Shown: positions 16,859 to 26,024 of the stretch, piece by piece
Position numbering within the stretch: position 1 is the first letter of the stretch
Layout: the number at the start of each line of letters is the position of its first letter
DNA from: Gammaproteobacteria bacterium
GTDB taxonomy: Bacteria > Pseudomonadota > Gammaproteobacteria > Pseudomonadales > Pseudomonadaceae
Assembly: GCA_012728315.1 (NCBI GenBank)
Contig: JAAYFI010000076.1
Coordinates: forward strand, 1-50,257
DNA: 50,257 nucleotides
Direction of reading: 5' to 3'
The notes under the pieces: generated by a model
Told to the model about the DNA's origin: nothing
What the model saw: the letters and a program-made list of their open reading frames with translations, nothing else
The model's database searches: none
Program-made: the position numbers and the translations under genes

Positions 16859-18205
16859 ATGACCACGCGAATTTTAACTGGAATCACCACCACGGGTACA
16901 CCGCACTTAGGTAACTATGCGGGCGCGATCCGACCTGCGATTGCCGCCAGCCATGCCCATAACGTTGAGTCGTTTTATTTTTTAGCCGACTACCATGCGC
17001 TGATTAAGTGCGATGACCCTGCGCGTATTCAGCGTTCACGTTTGGAAATTGCTGCAACCTGGCTGGCGGGTGGTTTAGATACAGAGCGTGCCACTTTTTA
17101 TCGTCAATCGGATATTCCAGAAATTCCAGAGCTGACTTGGTTGTTAACCTGTGTGGCAGCCAAGGGTTTATTGAATCGTGCCCATGCTTATAAAGCGGCA
17201 GTGGATCAAAATGAAACGGCCGGCTTAGATGCGGATGCCGGTGTCACCATGGGCTTGTTCAGCTATCCAGTGTTGATGGCGGCTGATATTTTAATTTTTA
17301 ATGCACATAAAGTGCCCGTGGGGCGTGATCAAGTTCAGCATGTGGAAATGGCACGCGATATTGGTCAGCGCTTTAACCATTTATTTGGCCAGGGCCGTGA
17401 GCTGTTTACCATGCCCGAGGCGGTGATTGAGGACGATGTGGCGACCTTGCCGGGGCTGGATGGCCGCAAGATGTCAAAAAGCTACGACAACACCATCCCG
17501 CTTTTTTCCTCGAGTAAAGAACTGAAAAGTGCCATCTCGCGGATTGTCACTGATTCTAAGTTGCCCGGTGAGCCGAAAGATCCCGACAGCTCACATCTGT
17601 TCACCCTCTATCAAGCTTTTTCTAGCCATGCTGAACAAGCGGCCATGCGTGCCGATTTACAAGCTGGATTGGCTTGGGGTGAAGCTAAACAGCGTTTATT
17701 TACGCTGCTGGATGAGCAGTTGGCTGAGCCGCGCGAGCGTTACCATGCGTTAATGGCTAAGCCCAAAGAGTTGGAAGAGATTTTACAAGCGGGGGCACTG
17801 AAAGCACGTAAGGTGGCCACCCCATTCTTGCAAGAATTACGTGAGGCGGTGGGCTTGCGCAGTTTTGCGGTGCAGGGTGCAGAGCTGACGACCACTAAGA
17901 AGAAAGCTAAAAAAGCCAGCCGTGTGGTGAGCTTTAGAGATGATGAGGGCTTTCGTTTCCGCGTTTTAAATAGCAAGGGTGAAGATTTACTGCTGTCCAA
18001 AGCCTTTGCTGATGGTCGTGCAGCGGGGATGGCATCAAAGCATCTGCAGACAGCGCAGGATGATTTGGACATTCGTCAAGTTGATCAACGGTTAAGCGTT
18101 TGGCTTGCCGATGAATGTATTGCGCAAAGCGCGCAGTACAGCAGTGATGAGTTGTGTGCTGAGGCCTTAGCCGAGTTACGCGCAGCCTTGTCGACAGAGA
18201 GCTGA
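16859..18205 (+). CDS. trpS: Tryptophanyl-tRNA synthetase
   Basis: The 448-residue class I synthetase has the HIGH-equivalent GTPHLGN at 13-19 and KMSKS at 204-208, with [10 protein letters not shown] between. It charges tRNA-Trp. It is the long form found in Pseudomonas: compared with the roughly 330-residue E. coli enzyme it carries about 100 extra C-terminal residues, including a Lys-rich linker ([12 protein letters not shown]) and a tail domain with the segment [20 protein letters not shown]. Its stop is followed by a REP pair and a bidirectional terminator. Confidence 0.97.
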   Translation: MTTRILTGITTTGTPHLGNYAGAIRPAIAASHAHNVESFYFLADYHALIKCDDPARIQRSRLEIAATWLAGGLDTERATFYRQSDIPEIPELTWLLTCVAAKGLLNRAHAYKAAVDQNETAGLDADAGVTMGLFSYPVLMAADILIFNAHKVPVGRDQVQHVEMARDIGQRFNHLFGQGRELFTMPEAVIEDDVATLPGLDGRKMSKSYDNTIPLFSSSKELKSAISRIVTDSKLPGEPKDPDSSHLFTLYQAFSSHAEQAAMRADLQAGLAWGEAKQRLFTLLDEQLAEPRERYHALMAKPKELEEILQAGALKARKVATPFLQELREAVGLRSFAVQGAELTTTKKKAKKASRVVSFRDDEGFRFRVLNSKGEDLLLSKAFADGRAAGMASKHLQTAQDDLDIRQVDQRLSVWLADECIAQSAQYSSDELCAEALAELRAALSTES

Positions 18206-18230
18206 TGCTATGGGTGCTGCTGACAACATC

Positions 18231-18300
18231 GTAGGGCGGGCATTTATGCCCGCGTGAAGCATTGATGTTGTCGGTTGGCGGGCACGAGTGCCCGCCCTAC
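18231..18300. repeat. Pair of inverted GTAG-type REP palindromes
   Basis: GTAGGGCGGGCATTTATGCC and, 40 bp on, the opposite-facing GGCGGGCACGAGTGCCCGCC-CTAC form a paired element with the GTAG head at both outer ends. It lies between the convergent trpS and dksA genes. Confidence 0.9.
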
Positions 18301-18336
18301 AGGTGATCTCAATACGACATATAGTATTTGCAGGCA

Positions 18337-18370
18337 CAAAAAAACGGAGCTTAAGGGCTCCGTTTTTTGT
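18337..18370. terminator. Bidirectional terminator between trpS and dksA
   Basis: AAAAAACGGAGC and GCTCCGTTTTTT form a perfect stem with a 6-nt loop. A and T tracts on both sides serve the two convergent genes. Confidence 0.9.
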
Positions 18371-18385
18371 GGTGTTACGCAGGGT

Positions 18386-18829
18386 TTAGGAACCCATTTG
18401 CTTCTCTTTGATTTCAGCTAATGTTTTGCAGTCGATGCACAGTGTTGCTGTTGGACGTGCTTCAAGGCGACGAATGCCAATTTCCACACCGCAAGCATCA
18501 CACCAGCCGTAGTTATCTTCTTTAATCAACTCGATGGTTTCATCGATTTTCTTAATCAGCTTGCGTTCACGATCACGGGTACGCAGCTCAAGGCTAAACT
18601 CTTCTTCTTGACTGGCGCGGTCCGCTGGATCAGGGAAGTTGGCCGCTTCGTCTTTCATATGGTTGACCGTGCGATCCACTTCTTCCATCAACTCTTGCTT
18701 CCAGACATTGAGGATCTCAGTGAAGTGAGCGCGCATCTTGTCGCTCATATACTCTTCGCCCTTGGTTTCCTTGTAAGGGACAAAAGTACGGATCAATTGG
18801 CTGCTTTGTTTTTCAGTTTTGTTGGGCAT
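18386..18829 (-). CDS. dksA: RNA polymerase-binding transcription factor DksA
   Basis: The 147-residue protein has the DksA layout: a coiled coil with the tip motif DPADRAS (Asp67, Asp70, Ala72) and a four-Cys zinc finger (C110, C113, C131, C134). It enters the RNA polymerase secondary channel and, with ppGpp, mediates the stringent response. The ATG at 18829 has a clear GGCGGAG site; an upstream extension of 43 residues is unlikely because the family begins near this Met. It lies 176 bp downstream of miaB. This differs from P. aeruginosa, where dksA sits elsewhere. Confidence 0.97.
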   Translation of the reverse strand: MPNKTEKQSSQLIRTFVPYKETKGEEYMSDKMRAHFTEILNVWKQELMEEVDRTVNHMKDEAANFPDPADRASQEEEFSLELRTRDRERKLIKKIDETIELIKEDNYGWCDACGVEIGIRRLEARPTATLCIDCKTLAEIKEKQMGS

Positions 18830-19005
18830 AGCTCCGCCTCTCAAACGCTCAAATTCACTACGCAACAGTGCTTTACGGCTCTCCGAATAATCACTGCTAC
18901 GCTCACAAGCGGGCGAACTTAGCAGAAATTCCAGCGCAGTGCCAGTTTTGTTTACCACGCCTTGCCCCTTTAGTGGCGGCGATGGCTGTCCAGTGGCTGA
19001 AAGTA

Positions 19006-20334
19006 TTACTCAATCAAGCTGCCGTGCAAGGTAAAGGGTTTGGCCTCTTCAATGCGTACATCGACAAATTGACCGATCAGCGCCGGGTTATTGCTGCGGA
19101 AATACACCACGCGGTTATTTTCGTTACGGCCTTGCAATAAACCAGGGTCTTTTTTCGCGTAATCGCTGACCAGTACCCGCTGTACGGTTCCCGCCATGCG
19201 ACGGGTGTGCGCTGTACCTTGCTGCTGTAAACGATGCTGCAACAGGCTGAGACGCTGTTTAATCACCTCTTCAGGTGTGTCATCACGCAGCTCTGCGGCT
19301 GGGGTGCCCGGGCGTGGGCTGTAGATAAATGAATAGGAGAAATCAAAATCAACATCGGCGACCAGTTGCATGGTTTGTTGGAAGTCTTTTTCAGTTTCGC
19401 CTGGAAAGCCGACGATAAAGTCTGAGCTGATTAAAATATCGGGCACAGCTGCTTTAAGTTTGCGGATGCGTGATTTGTATTCCAGCGCCGTGTGGTTACG
19501 TTTCATGGCCGCTAAAATGCGGTCAGAACCCGATTGCACCGGCAGATGCAGGTATTTGGCCAGTTTTGGAATATTGGCATGGGCATCAATCAGTGAGTCA
19601 GAGAACTCCAGTGGGTGCGAGGTCATGTAGCGAATACGGTCAATTCCATCGATTTCAGCCACAAGGCGGATCAATTCGGCAAAATCAGCCAGCTCGCCAT
19701 TGCCAATATCACCGCGGTAGCCGTTGACATTTTGGCCCAGCAGGGTGACTTCACGCACGCCGTGTTCGGCTAAGTGGTGAATTTCTTTCAATACATCGTG
19801 CAATGGGCGGCTGACTTCTTCGCCGCGGGTGTAAGGCACAACGCAAAAGCTGCAATATTTGCTGCAGCCTTCCATAACTGAGACATACGCCGTGGGGCCG
19901 TCGATACGCGGCTCAGGCAGGCGGTCGAATTTTTCAATTTCAGGGAATGAAACGTCGACTTGCGCTTGGCCGGTGCTGCGCGCGGCATCAATCATTTCCG
20001 GTAGACGGTGCAAGGTTTGTGGGCCAAACACCACATCCACATAAGGTGCGCGCTCACGAATCGCTGCGCCTTCTTGACTGGCGACGCAGCCGCCGACGGT
20101 GATCACGAGGTCAGGATTGGCAAGTTTCAGCTCGCGCCAACGGCCGAGCTGGGAGTAGACTTTGTCTTGCGCGCGTTCGCGGATGGAGCAGGTATTGAGC
20201 ACGATAACATCGGCTTCTGCTGCATCGGTGGTGGTTTCCATGGCTTGATGTTCGCCCAATAAATCCACCATGCGCGAGCTGTCGTACTCGTTCATTTGGC
20301 AACCGTGGGTTTCGATGTATAGTTTTTTAGCCAT
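19006..20334 (-). CDS. miaB: tRNA-2-methylthio-N6-dimethylallyladenosine synthase
   Basis: The 442-residue protein binds two [4Fe-4S] clusters. The first uses Cys12, Cys49 and Cys83. The radical-SAM cluster uses C157-x3-C161-x2-C164 (CSKYCSFC). A C-terminal TRAM domain (about 375-440) includes [13 protein letters not shown]. It adds a methylthio group to i6A37 of tRNAs reading UNN codons. Length and spacing are typical. In many gammaproteobacteria phoH and ybeY follow miaB; here dksA follows, so the local order is rearranged. Confidence 0.97.
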   Translation of the reverse strand: MAKKLYIETHGCQMNEYDSSRMVDLLGEHQAMETTTDAAEADVIVLNTCSIRERAQDKVYSQLGRWRELKLANPDLVITVGGCVASQEGAAIRERAPYVDVVFGPQTLHRLPEMIDAARSTGQAQVDVSFPEIEKFDRLPEPRIDGPTAYVSVMEGCSKYCSFCVVPYTRGEEVSRPLHDVLKEIHHLAEHGVREVTLLGQNVNGYRGDIGNGELADFAELIRLVAEIDGIDRIRYMTSHPLEFSDSLIDAHANIPKLAKYLHLPVQSGSDRILAAMKRNHTALEYKSRIRKLKAAVPDILISSDFIVGFPGETEKDFQQTMQLVADVDFDFSYSFIYSPRPGTPAAELRDDTPEEVIKQRLSLLQHRLQQQGTAHTRRMAGTVQRVLVSDYAKKDPGLLQGRNENNRVVYFRSNNPALIGQFVDVRIEEAKPFTLHGSLIE

Positions 20335-20456
20335 GAGAAAATGCGCCTGCAGGTAACAACATTAGCCGCGTATTATGAAAGACCCTTGGGAAGGGCGCAA
20401 ACCTATTTGCTCATTAGCCGCTGAAAGGTGGCGTAGCACCCAGGGTGTCAGGACGA

Positions 20457-20954
20457 TTATTTCTTATGAATGTTCTTCGGCAGTTGCACCACATCGCTGC
20501 CAGAGTACATATCTGACCAAGTGCGCTTTTGCTTATCAAACAGCATCCACCAAAAGCCTAAGCCCGCGGGCAGCCAAGCAAAGATGGCGATTAAAAAACG
20601 TAACAGTGCCTGCCAGATATCAATGGCCGTGCCATCGGCGTTTTGCACGCGGATGCCCCACACTTGCATACCCAGCGTTTGTCCGCCATGGGTCCAAAAC
20701 TTAGCGAAAAAGGCAAAGAGTGAGAAAAATAACAACGTAGACAGCACTGGATCAATATCAAGCATGCGGCCCTCGGCCATCTCCTGCAGGGCTTTCGAGC
20801 CGTAAATCAGTCGCAAAATACCTTGTTGGTAAATCATGGTGACCACCATAACAAGGGCAATACAGAGCATAAAATCGTAAAACATCGCAGCCGCACGTTT
20901 CCACAAGCCCGCTTTAGGAAAGTCGCCTTTAGGCTGTAATACTTGTTTGGACAT
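20457..20954 (-). CDS. RDD-family integral membrane protein
   Basis: The 165-residue protein begins KGDFPKAGLWKRAAAMFYDFMLCIAL, the RDD domain entry (Arg and two Asp reduced here to R...YD). It has about three membrane helices and the signature THGGQTLGMQVWGIRVQNADG. RDD proteins are small membrane proteins proposed to move ions or compatible solutes. The ATG at 20954 with CAGG upstream gives the expected N-terminus. It is a single gene between the cyclase gene and miaB. Confidence 0.85.
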   Translation of the reverse strand: MSKQVLQPKGDFPKAGLWKRAAAMFYDFMLCIALVMVVTMIYQQGILRLIYGSKALQEMAEGRMLDIDPVLSTLLFFSLFAFFAKFWTHGGQTLGMQVWGIRVQNADGTAIDIWQALLRFLIAIFAWLPAGLGFWWMLFDKQKRTWSDMYSGSDVVQLPKNIHKK

Positions 20955-21033
20955 AACCTGTGAGTACCAATAAATAAGGGTGGCGTATTGTAACCATTGC
21001 CTTGCCAAGGCGCGAGTTTATCAGCTTTGCGCG

Positions 21034-21061
21034 AAAGCCCCCGTACTTTTAGTGCGGGGCT
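21034..21061 (-). terminator. Putative terminator after the diguanylate cyclase gene
   Basis: On the minus strand AGCCCCGCAC and GTACGGGGGCT form a GC-rich imperfect stem followed by TTTC. It lies about 75 bp past the cyclase stop. Confidence 0.5.
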
Positions 21062-21137
21062 GGATCGCGGTCGGGCATGGCCGTCTAGCAGTAGGCATCA
21101 CCCTCTCTTATAGGCGTTGAGGATGTCGGCCGAGTGC

Positions 21138-22292
21138 TCAGCCGGCAGCGTACACTTGATTACGGCCGGCCTGCTTAGCCAGATACATGCGCTTGTCGGC
21201 TAAGGCTAAAAGCTCTTGTGGGTTGTGTAACTGATCCTGTTGACGCTCAGCTAAACCAATACTGGCGGTCAGTGGCGAACCATCTGGGCGTAGACCAAAA
21301 TCATTGTCCAGCATACGCTGGATAGCCGTTTGCGCTTTATCCAAACTGGTATTGGGCATAATTAACACAAACTCCTCACCACCCCAGCGCATTAGAGAGT
21401 CTGAGCCGCGCAGCTTCTTATGCAGGCGTCTAGCAAAGCCCTGCAAGGCTTTATCGCCCGCTTCATGGCCAAAGTTATCATTGATTTTTTTAAAATGATC
21501 CAAGTCGATAAAGGCCAGAGACAGCGGGTGTTGATTGCGTAGCGCAGCAGCCCATTGAATATTGAGGATCTCTTTACCGCTGCCGCGAGAAAACGTACCT
21601 GTTAAGGGATCGTGCAGCGCTTGGCGCACTAAAGTAATCATAAAAGCCAGCTGGCTGGTGCTGGCTAAGGCGGTCACGCCGGCAATTAGAATAAGCAGCC
21701 AAAAACCACCTGCGAACGATGGCCAGTTTAAAGTTGACCAATTTAAGTAGCCGGCCAAACCTTGCGCAACGAGCAACACACTGGCCAACAGCAAGTTTTC
21801 CAGCAAACTGAGCGGGAAAATAGCCAGCCCTGCCATCAGCACAAAAGGCAGAAAAGCGTAGCCTGTAGCCACGGCCGAAGACAAGCTGCTCAATTGATAG
21901 CCCGCGAGCAGCGAGTGCGAGGCAATGTAAAAGAGCGTGGGAATAATAAATAAAATCGCCATCGCGCGGTAGGCATCGAACATGCTCCCAGTGGGGCGAT
22001 AACACACCAATAACGCAGCAAAAGCGGCACTGGTGAGCAGACGCAAAATGGCCAGCTTAATCCACAAAGGAGAGCTGAAGACCATAATGTCCACAATGCC
22101 CCAAATAGGGGTTAACACTGCAAACAGCATGGCAAATAAACGCACACGATTGACAATCATCGTTGCCCGCCGCTGGCTCAGCAACATCGAGTGCTGGCGC
22201 GGTGAGAGCAACTGAGTGAGTTCCCCAGTGCTGAGCTCATTGGGTAGAAAAGTGACCAAACGACGGCCGATAAAGCTTAAAAGTTTCGACAT
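21138..22292 (-). CDS. Membrane-bound diguanylate cyclase (GGDEF domain)
   Basis: The 384-residue protein has about six N-terminal membrane helices (roughly 55-225) and a C-terminal GGDEF domain (about 235-384) with the active-site motif GGEEF at 304-308. An RxxD inhibitory site (RGSD, 295-298) lies exactly 5 residues before it. It should make cyclic di-GMP from two GTP and be product-inhibited. No EAL domain. The ATG at 22292 is preferred over an upstream ATG at 22376. Its position beside the type IV pilin operon is suggestive, since c-di-GMP controls pilus function, but the gene is divergent from it and may be unrelated. Confidence 0.92.
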   Translation of the reverse strand: MSKLLSFIGRRLVTFLPNELSTGELTQLLSPRQHSMLLSQRRATMIVNRVRLFAMLFAVLTPIWGIVDIMVFSSPLWIKLAILRLLTSAAFAALLVCYRPTGSMFDAYRAMAILFIIPTLFYIASHSLLAGYQLSSLSSAVATGYAFLPFVLMAGLAIFPLSLLENLLLASVLLVAQGLAGYLNWSTLNWPSFAGGFWLLILIAGVTALASTSQLAFMITLVRQALHDPLTGTFSRGSGKEILNIQWAAALRNQHPLSLAFIDLDHFKKINDNFGHEAGDKALQGFARRLHKKLRGSDSLMRWGGEEFVLIMPNTSLDKAQTAIQRMLDNDFGLRPDGSPLTASIGLAERQQDQLHNPQELLALADKRMYLAKQAGRNQVYAAG

Positions 22293-22620
22293 TATTTTTA
22301 TTGCCTTGGGTCGAAGAAATGATGTCAAGTCTGCACAAACATAAGCTTTGGAAAGCATCAACACTAAAATGTTCAAGCGCTTTGCAGCTGACTAGAGCAC
22401 ACATACTAAAAGGCCGCTACTGAAAAGTTGTGAGCTGTGTCACTAAATGGGCGTTATTTGGCGGTTGCAATGCGTACAGTATGTTTAAAAAAGTCAGTGC
22501 GTTGATGGCTTGGGCTATAGGTGGGTCTATAGTGCGTAGCCTTGAGACGGGTAACAGATTAACTGGCAGATTGTAAAAGCTTTGCTAGCCTTAACTCTAG
22601 ACATGGATGTCGGAGGTTAT

Positions 22621-23112
22621 ATGAAAAGGATGATGCAAGGTCTCACTTTGCTGGATTTGTTGGTCGTGCTTGCTGTGTTGGCTGTGATTGTATCAATGGC
22701 AAGCCCTGCTCATAACTGGGTCGCACGACAACAGTTACGCAGTGCACACCACGATATATTGTTGAGTGTAAATTACGCTCGCCATCTCGCGCTATCAACA
22801 GGGCAGCCGGTAACGCTTTGTGCGCTGCATGGGTTAGATACTTGCCGAAATCCTTGGCAAGGAAGCTTAAGCGTTTTTGTTGATCCAGATCGCGCTTATG
22901 CTTTGAATGCGTCAGCTGAATTACGCAAGGTTGTCAAAATACCAGCTGCCATACAAGTGCAGTGGCGAGGAATGAACCCCTCACACTCCATACGCTTTGC
23001 GCCAAATGGGTTAACTTTTGTCAGTAATGGCACCTTTACTATAAGTCATACGGCGCTGACTGAGTCCAAGAAAATTATTATCAATCGACAGGGGCGGGCA
23101 AGAACTGAATAG
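22621..23112 (+). CDS. fimT: FimT-like minor pseudopilin (GspH/FimT family)
   Basis: The 163-residue protein has a type IV prepilin leader (MKRMMQG), cleaved before LTLLDLLVVLAVLAVIV. The usual Glu5 is Asp here. The C-terminal GspH/FimT domain includes VNYARHLALSTGQPVTLC and a Cys pair (C76, C83) that probably forms a disulfide loop. A strong GGAGG site precedes the ATG at 22621. It is the first gene of the minor-pilin cluster, as in P. aeruginosa. FimT-type pseudopilins contribute to pilus assembly, and in some species to DNA binding during uptake. The 328 bp upstream (22293-22620) hold no recognisable gene. Confidence 0.85.
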   Translation: MKRMMQGLTLLDLLVVLAVLAVIVSMASPAHNWVARQQLRSAHHDILLSVNYARHLALSTGQPVTLCALHGLDTCRNPWQGSLSVFVDPDRAYALNASAELRKVVKIPAAIQVQWRGMNPSHSIRFAPNGLTFVSNGTFTISHTALTESKKIIINRQGRARTE

Positions 23113-23121
23113 GCTTTATTA

Positions 23122-23130
23122 CCGTTCGCG
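23122..23130. promoter_or_regulatory. Possible AlgR-type binding site upstream of fimU
   Basis: CCGTTCGCG matches 7 of 9 positions of the AlgR pattern CCGTTCGTC and lies 88 bp before the fimU ATG. AlgR is known to activate the fimU-pilE operon in P. aeruginosa. A short motif like this can occur by chance. Confidence 0.3.
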
Positions 23131-23217
23131 GATGATAAGTGACCTGTAGTCGCTTAGCGATTGAGATTTCATGCGGACACTGCATTATGCAAACTGGGAA
23201 TTTAGTTTGGGGTCAGT

Positions 23218-23754
23218 ATGAAAAAAAGTCGCGGATTTACCCTTGTCGAGCTGATGATTACGCTCGTTATTTTAGGCATTGTATTAGCCATTGCTATGCC
23301 AAATATGAGTAAATTTATCATTAAGCAACAGATCCAAAGTCAGGCTGATGAGTTGATGTTAACACTTGCCTACGCTCGTGCTGAGGCAGTGAAAAGCAAT
23401 ACTGTTGTGTATGTTATCCCTAATGGCATTACAACTGCTGATTGGCAAAAGAAGGGCTGGTGCGTATTAAAAAGTAGCGGCACGACCTGCGCGGCTGCAG
23501 ACGAGCATGTATTACGTGTGTTTGATTCAAAAACAAAAATTGAAACCGTCACGCAATATGCAACTGGTGGTGTAAAACTTGGCTTTACTGCGCAAGGGGC
23601 TCTTGTACCGGGAACTCCAAATGACGGCTTTAAAATTTACTCAACAGAACTCCCCGAGTCAGAGCGTAATGCAAACTTGCGTTGCATTAAAATTAACCCG
23701 CAAGGACGAGCCAAAATTGAACGGTATGCGCCAGGTCAGTGCGAGATTTCCTAA
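23218..23754 (+). CDS. fimU: FimU minor pilin
   Basis: The 178-residue protein starts with the leader MKKSRG and mature FTLVELMITLVILGIVLAIAMP, with the canonical Glu5. It continues into a GspH/FimT-type head with AYARAEAVKSN and three Cys pairs or singles. Minor pilins prime type IV pilus assembly and form the tip complex with PilV, PilW, PilX and PilE under PilY1. A 105-bp gap before the gene probably holds the main operon promoter. From here to pilE the genes are closely spaced or overlapping. Confidence 0.88.
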   Translation: MKKSRGFTLVELMITLVILGIVLAIAMPNMSKFIIKQQIQSQADELMLTLAYARAEAVKSNTVVYVIPNGITTADWQKKGWCVLKSSGTTCAAADEHVLRVFDSKTKIETVTQYATGGVKLGFTAQGALVPGTPNDGFKIYSTELPESERNANLRCIKINPQGRAKIERYAPGQCEIS

Positions 23755-23778
23755 GTATCTATTCAGCGAGTTTTATGT

Positions 23779-24336
23779 ATGTTTAGAAAACAATCAGGCG
23801 TGACATTAATTGAAGTCCTCGTCACCTTGCTTATTACTACAGTGGGCTTGTTAGGGCTTGCAGCTTTACAGCTTGGCGCTTTACAAGCTACCTCAGACAG
23901 TGCGCAGCGTAGTCAAGCTGTTTGGTTGATGCAGGATCTTATTGAACGCATACGTGCTAATCCACAAGGCTCAGCAGATGACTACTTACCCAGTAATAAC
24001 TGCTCAAGTTACCCCGCCAAAATGTGTGCGACATATAAAACCACTGCAGGCGCTGTTATTGAAGCTGCAGACTGTAGCGCAGTAGAGATGGCAACCTTTG
24101 ATCGCTGGGAAACACAGTGCCGATATTCAGCTGATAGCTCAATCAGCTATACGAGCCGTGATTCCATTGCTACAGGAGCAAATGCCAATATCCTTGCCTT
24201 AACCAAAACGACTAATGCTGATGATGCAGAGTTACGCATGACAGCAAGTTGGTTAATAAAAGGTAAGAGTGGTGAGGAAGTGTCCACTATAGGTGGGGAT
24301 TCATTTACACAGGATATACAGCGTGAAAAATTATAA
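23779..24336 (+). CDS. pilV: PilV minor pilin
   Basis: The 185-residue protein has leader MFRKQSG and mature VTLIEVLVTLLITTVGLLGLAALQLGALQ, the N-terminal signature of PilV. DLIERIRANPQG follows, also typical, and a Cys-bearing head. It begins 24 bp after fimU, and its last 14 bp overlap pilW. It is a component of the minor-pilin tip complex in the periplasm and outer face of the pilus. Confidence 0.9.
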   Translation: MFRKQSGVTLIEVLVTLLITTVGLLGLAALQLGALQATSDSAQRSQAVWLMQDLIERIRANPQGSADDYLPSNNCSSYPAKMCATYKTTAGAVIEAADCSAVEMATFDRWETQCRYSADSSISYTSRDSIATGANANILALTKTTNADDAELRMTASWLIKGKSGEEVSTIGGDSFTQDIQREKL

Positions 24337-25147
24337 TTTATCTCCAAAGCAACAGGGTATATCTATTGTCGAGCTGTTGGTTGCGCTGGCCGTAGGTATG
24401 GTGTTGATTGCTGGCATTATGCAGGTTTTTTTAGCCAGCAAAAATACTTACGCAGTGAATCAGGCCATGTCGACCGTACAAGAGAATGGACGTTTTGCGC
24501 TGGAGTTTATCGCGCGTAGTGCGCGACAAGCGGGTTATGTTGATCCTAATAATAAAGTGTCTAGACCCTTTGCTGTTATACCTGAAGCAGCTAAATGTTC
24601 TCTAGCGAGTAAGGCATGCTCGCAAAATGGCGATGCTTTAAAATCAGATATTGTCAGTTTTGCCTTCCAGCCGCCAATTAATCAGACGGGAGCACGGGTG
24701 GATTGTATCGGTGATACCAAAGACGTTGATACAAACGATAAAATAGTGATCAATAGGTTCTTAATTACGGGTGAAGATACAGATCAAGCAACGCTAAGTT
24801 GTCAGCGAAGGGTGCTTAATAAAAATTTAGCTCTTATAGATACTGCAGGTAATTTTGAGGAAGCTGCTTTAGTTGAAGGGATAGATAAAATTCAAATTCA
24901 ATATGGCGTAAGTACCAGTGGCGATAGTTATAGTGTTAATAAATATGTCAATGCGGATAAAGTAGATAAATGGGATGAGGTGCTAGCTGTTCGTATTGGT
25001 GTGATCGCTAACTCGGGAAGTGATTTGAATCCTGCACCTGTCGCTAAAGAGTTCTATTTGTTTGATACCGGCCCATATACTTTCCCTAATGACCGAAAGT
25101 TACGGCAAGTATTTACAACAACTGTTCATATAAGAAACCGTAAGTAG
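24323..25147 (+). CDS. pilW: PilW minor pilin
   Basis: The 274-residue protein starts at a GTG at 24323 with AGGA 9 nt upstream, overlapping the end of pilV. The leader VKNYNLSPKQQG is followed by mature ISIVELLVALAVGMVLIAG (Glu5 present) and the PilW signature VQENGRFALEFIARSARQAGY. An earlier in-frame ATG would put the cleavage site too deep. The long C-terminal head has Cys at several sites. It acts in the tip complex with PilX and PilY1. Confidence 0.9.
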   Translation: MKNYNLSPKQQGISIVELLVALAVGMVLIAGIMQVFLASKNTYAVNQAMSTVQENGRFALEFIARSARQAGYVDPNNKVSRPFAVIPEAAKCSLASKACSQNGDALKSDIVSFAFQPPINQTGARVDCIGDTKDVDTNDKIVINRFLITGEDTDQATLSCQRRVLNKNLALIDTAGNFEEAALVEGIDKIQIQYGVSTSGDSYSVNKYVNADKVDKWDEVLAVRIGVIANSGSDLNPAPVAKEFYLFDTGPYTFPNDRKLRQVFTTTVHIRNRK

Positions 25148-25154
25148 GGGCCGC

Positions 25155-25661
25155 ATGATGAGTAGGTGGAATATAAAGCAGCAAAGCAGTCGTGGTTCAA
25201 CACTTATTATTGCGCTGGTTTTTTTACTGGTTTTAACTATAGCTGGTATTACTGCAATGCGTTTTTCTAGTATGAGTGAAAATATGGCAGGAAACTCTCA
25301 ATCCAGAAACTATGTTTTCCAGCAGGTCGCCAGTGAAATTAATTTAAATTTGAACGCATTTACCAAGCAAAGTGAAATGCAACCGTTATTGAGTGCTCAA
25401 CATGCCGCGGCAGAGTTAAGTGATGAAGATAAAAAGGTTTTACCAGATACGGCTAGAAAACCTATTGATGTCGATCGAAGGCTCGATAAATATATCACTG
25501 ATAAGAATAAACTTAGGTATCTGTCAGAAGGTCTTTGCTCGAGTGGATCAAGTGTTGAAGAGTTCGTCTGTATCGCATACGAATTAGATGTAACGGCTAC
25601 CCTTGATAATGGTGCAACCAGTCAGCAAGTCCAAGGTTTTGTTGTCGAACGGTTGAAGTGA
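25155..25661 (+). CDS. pilX: PilX minor pilin-associated protein
   Basis: The 168-residue protein has a short basic leader ending SSRG, then STLIIALVFLLVLTIAGITAMRFSSMSENMAGN, the PilX N-terminal pattern. There is no Glu5, as is usual for PilX. The head is charged, with three Cys near the end. It begins 7 bp after pilW and stops 1 bp before the next ATG. It probably links PilW to PilY1. Confidence 0.88.
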   Translation: MMSRWNIKQQSSRGSTLIIALVFLLVLTIAGITAMRFSSMSENMAGNSQSRNYVFQQVASEINLNLNAFTKQSEMQPLLSAQHAAAELSDEDKKVLPDTARKPIDVDRRLDKYITDKNKLRYLSEGLCSSGSSVEEFVCIAYELDVTATLDNGATSQQVQGFVVERLK

Positions 25662-25662
25662 A

Positions 25663-26004
25663 ATGGATATAAATATGCGAAATTTAAGTTTTGTTTTAAT
25701 GATGCTTCTGGTTGGTTCGCTTAATGCCTATGCTAATCAAGATGAGTTTCTAATTGAGGCTGTTGAGTATGAGCGAATAATAATAAATTGGAATCCTCAG
25801 GGTAATCAGTTGGCAAGAGTACTTGCTTATGAGTGTACTGAATGTGAAATGAAATCATTTGTTATAAGCTCTAGTACTCAATTGGAAGACCAAGATGGTC
25901 TGGCACTAAATATAAATGAGCTTTCAAAGAAAATTGATTGGCAGGGAACAATACAAACAATCAATAATAATCCGCAGCTTATTATTAAGTTGATGCTTCA
26001 TTGA
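25663..26004 (+). CDS. Small secreted protein between pilX and pilY1 (possible PilY2 counterpart)
   Basis: The 113-residue protein has a signal peptide (MRNLSFVLMMLLVGSLNAYA-N), then about 85 residues with a CTEC motif and a beta-rich look. It has no prepilin leader. In P. aeruginosa the accessory PilY2, of about the same size, lies after pilY1; here a protein of similar size lies before it. Identity with PilY2 is only an inference from size and locus. Two starts are possible (25663 and 25675). The next gene, pilY1, starts 21 bp downstream. Confidence 0.7.
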   Translation: MDINMRNLSFVLMMLLVGSLNAYANQDEFLIEAVEYERIIINWNPQGNQLARVLAYECTECEMKSFVISSSTQLEDQDGLALNINELSKKIDWQGTIQTINNNPQLIIKLMLH

Positions 26005-26024
26005 TTTGTTTAAAGGAAGTAGCT

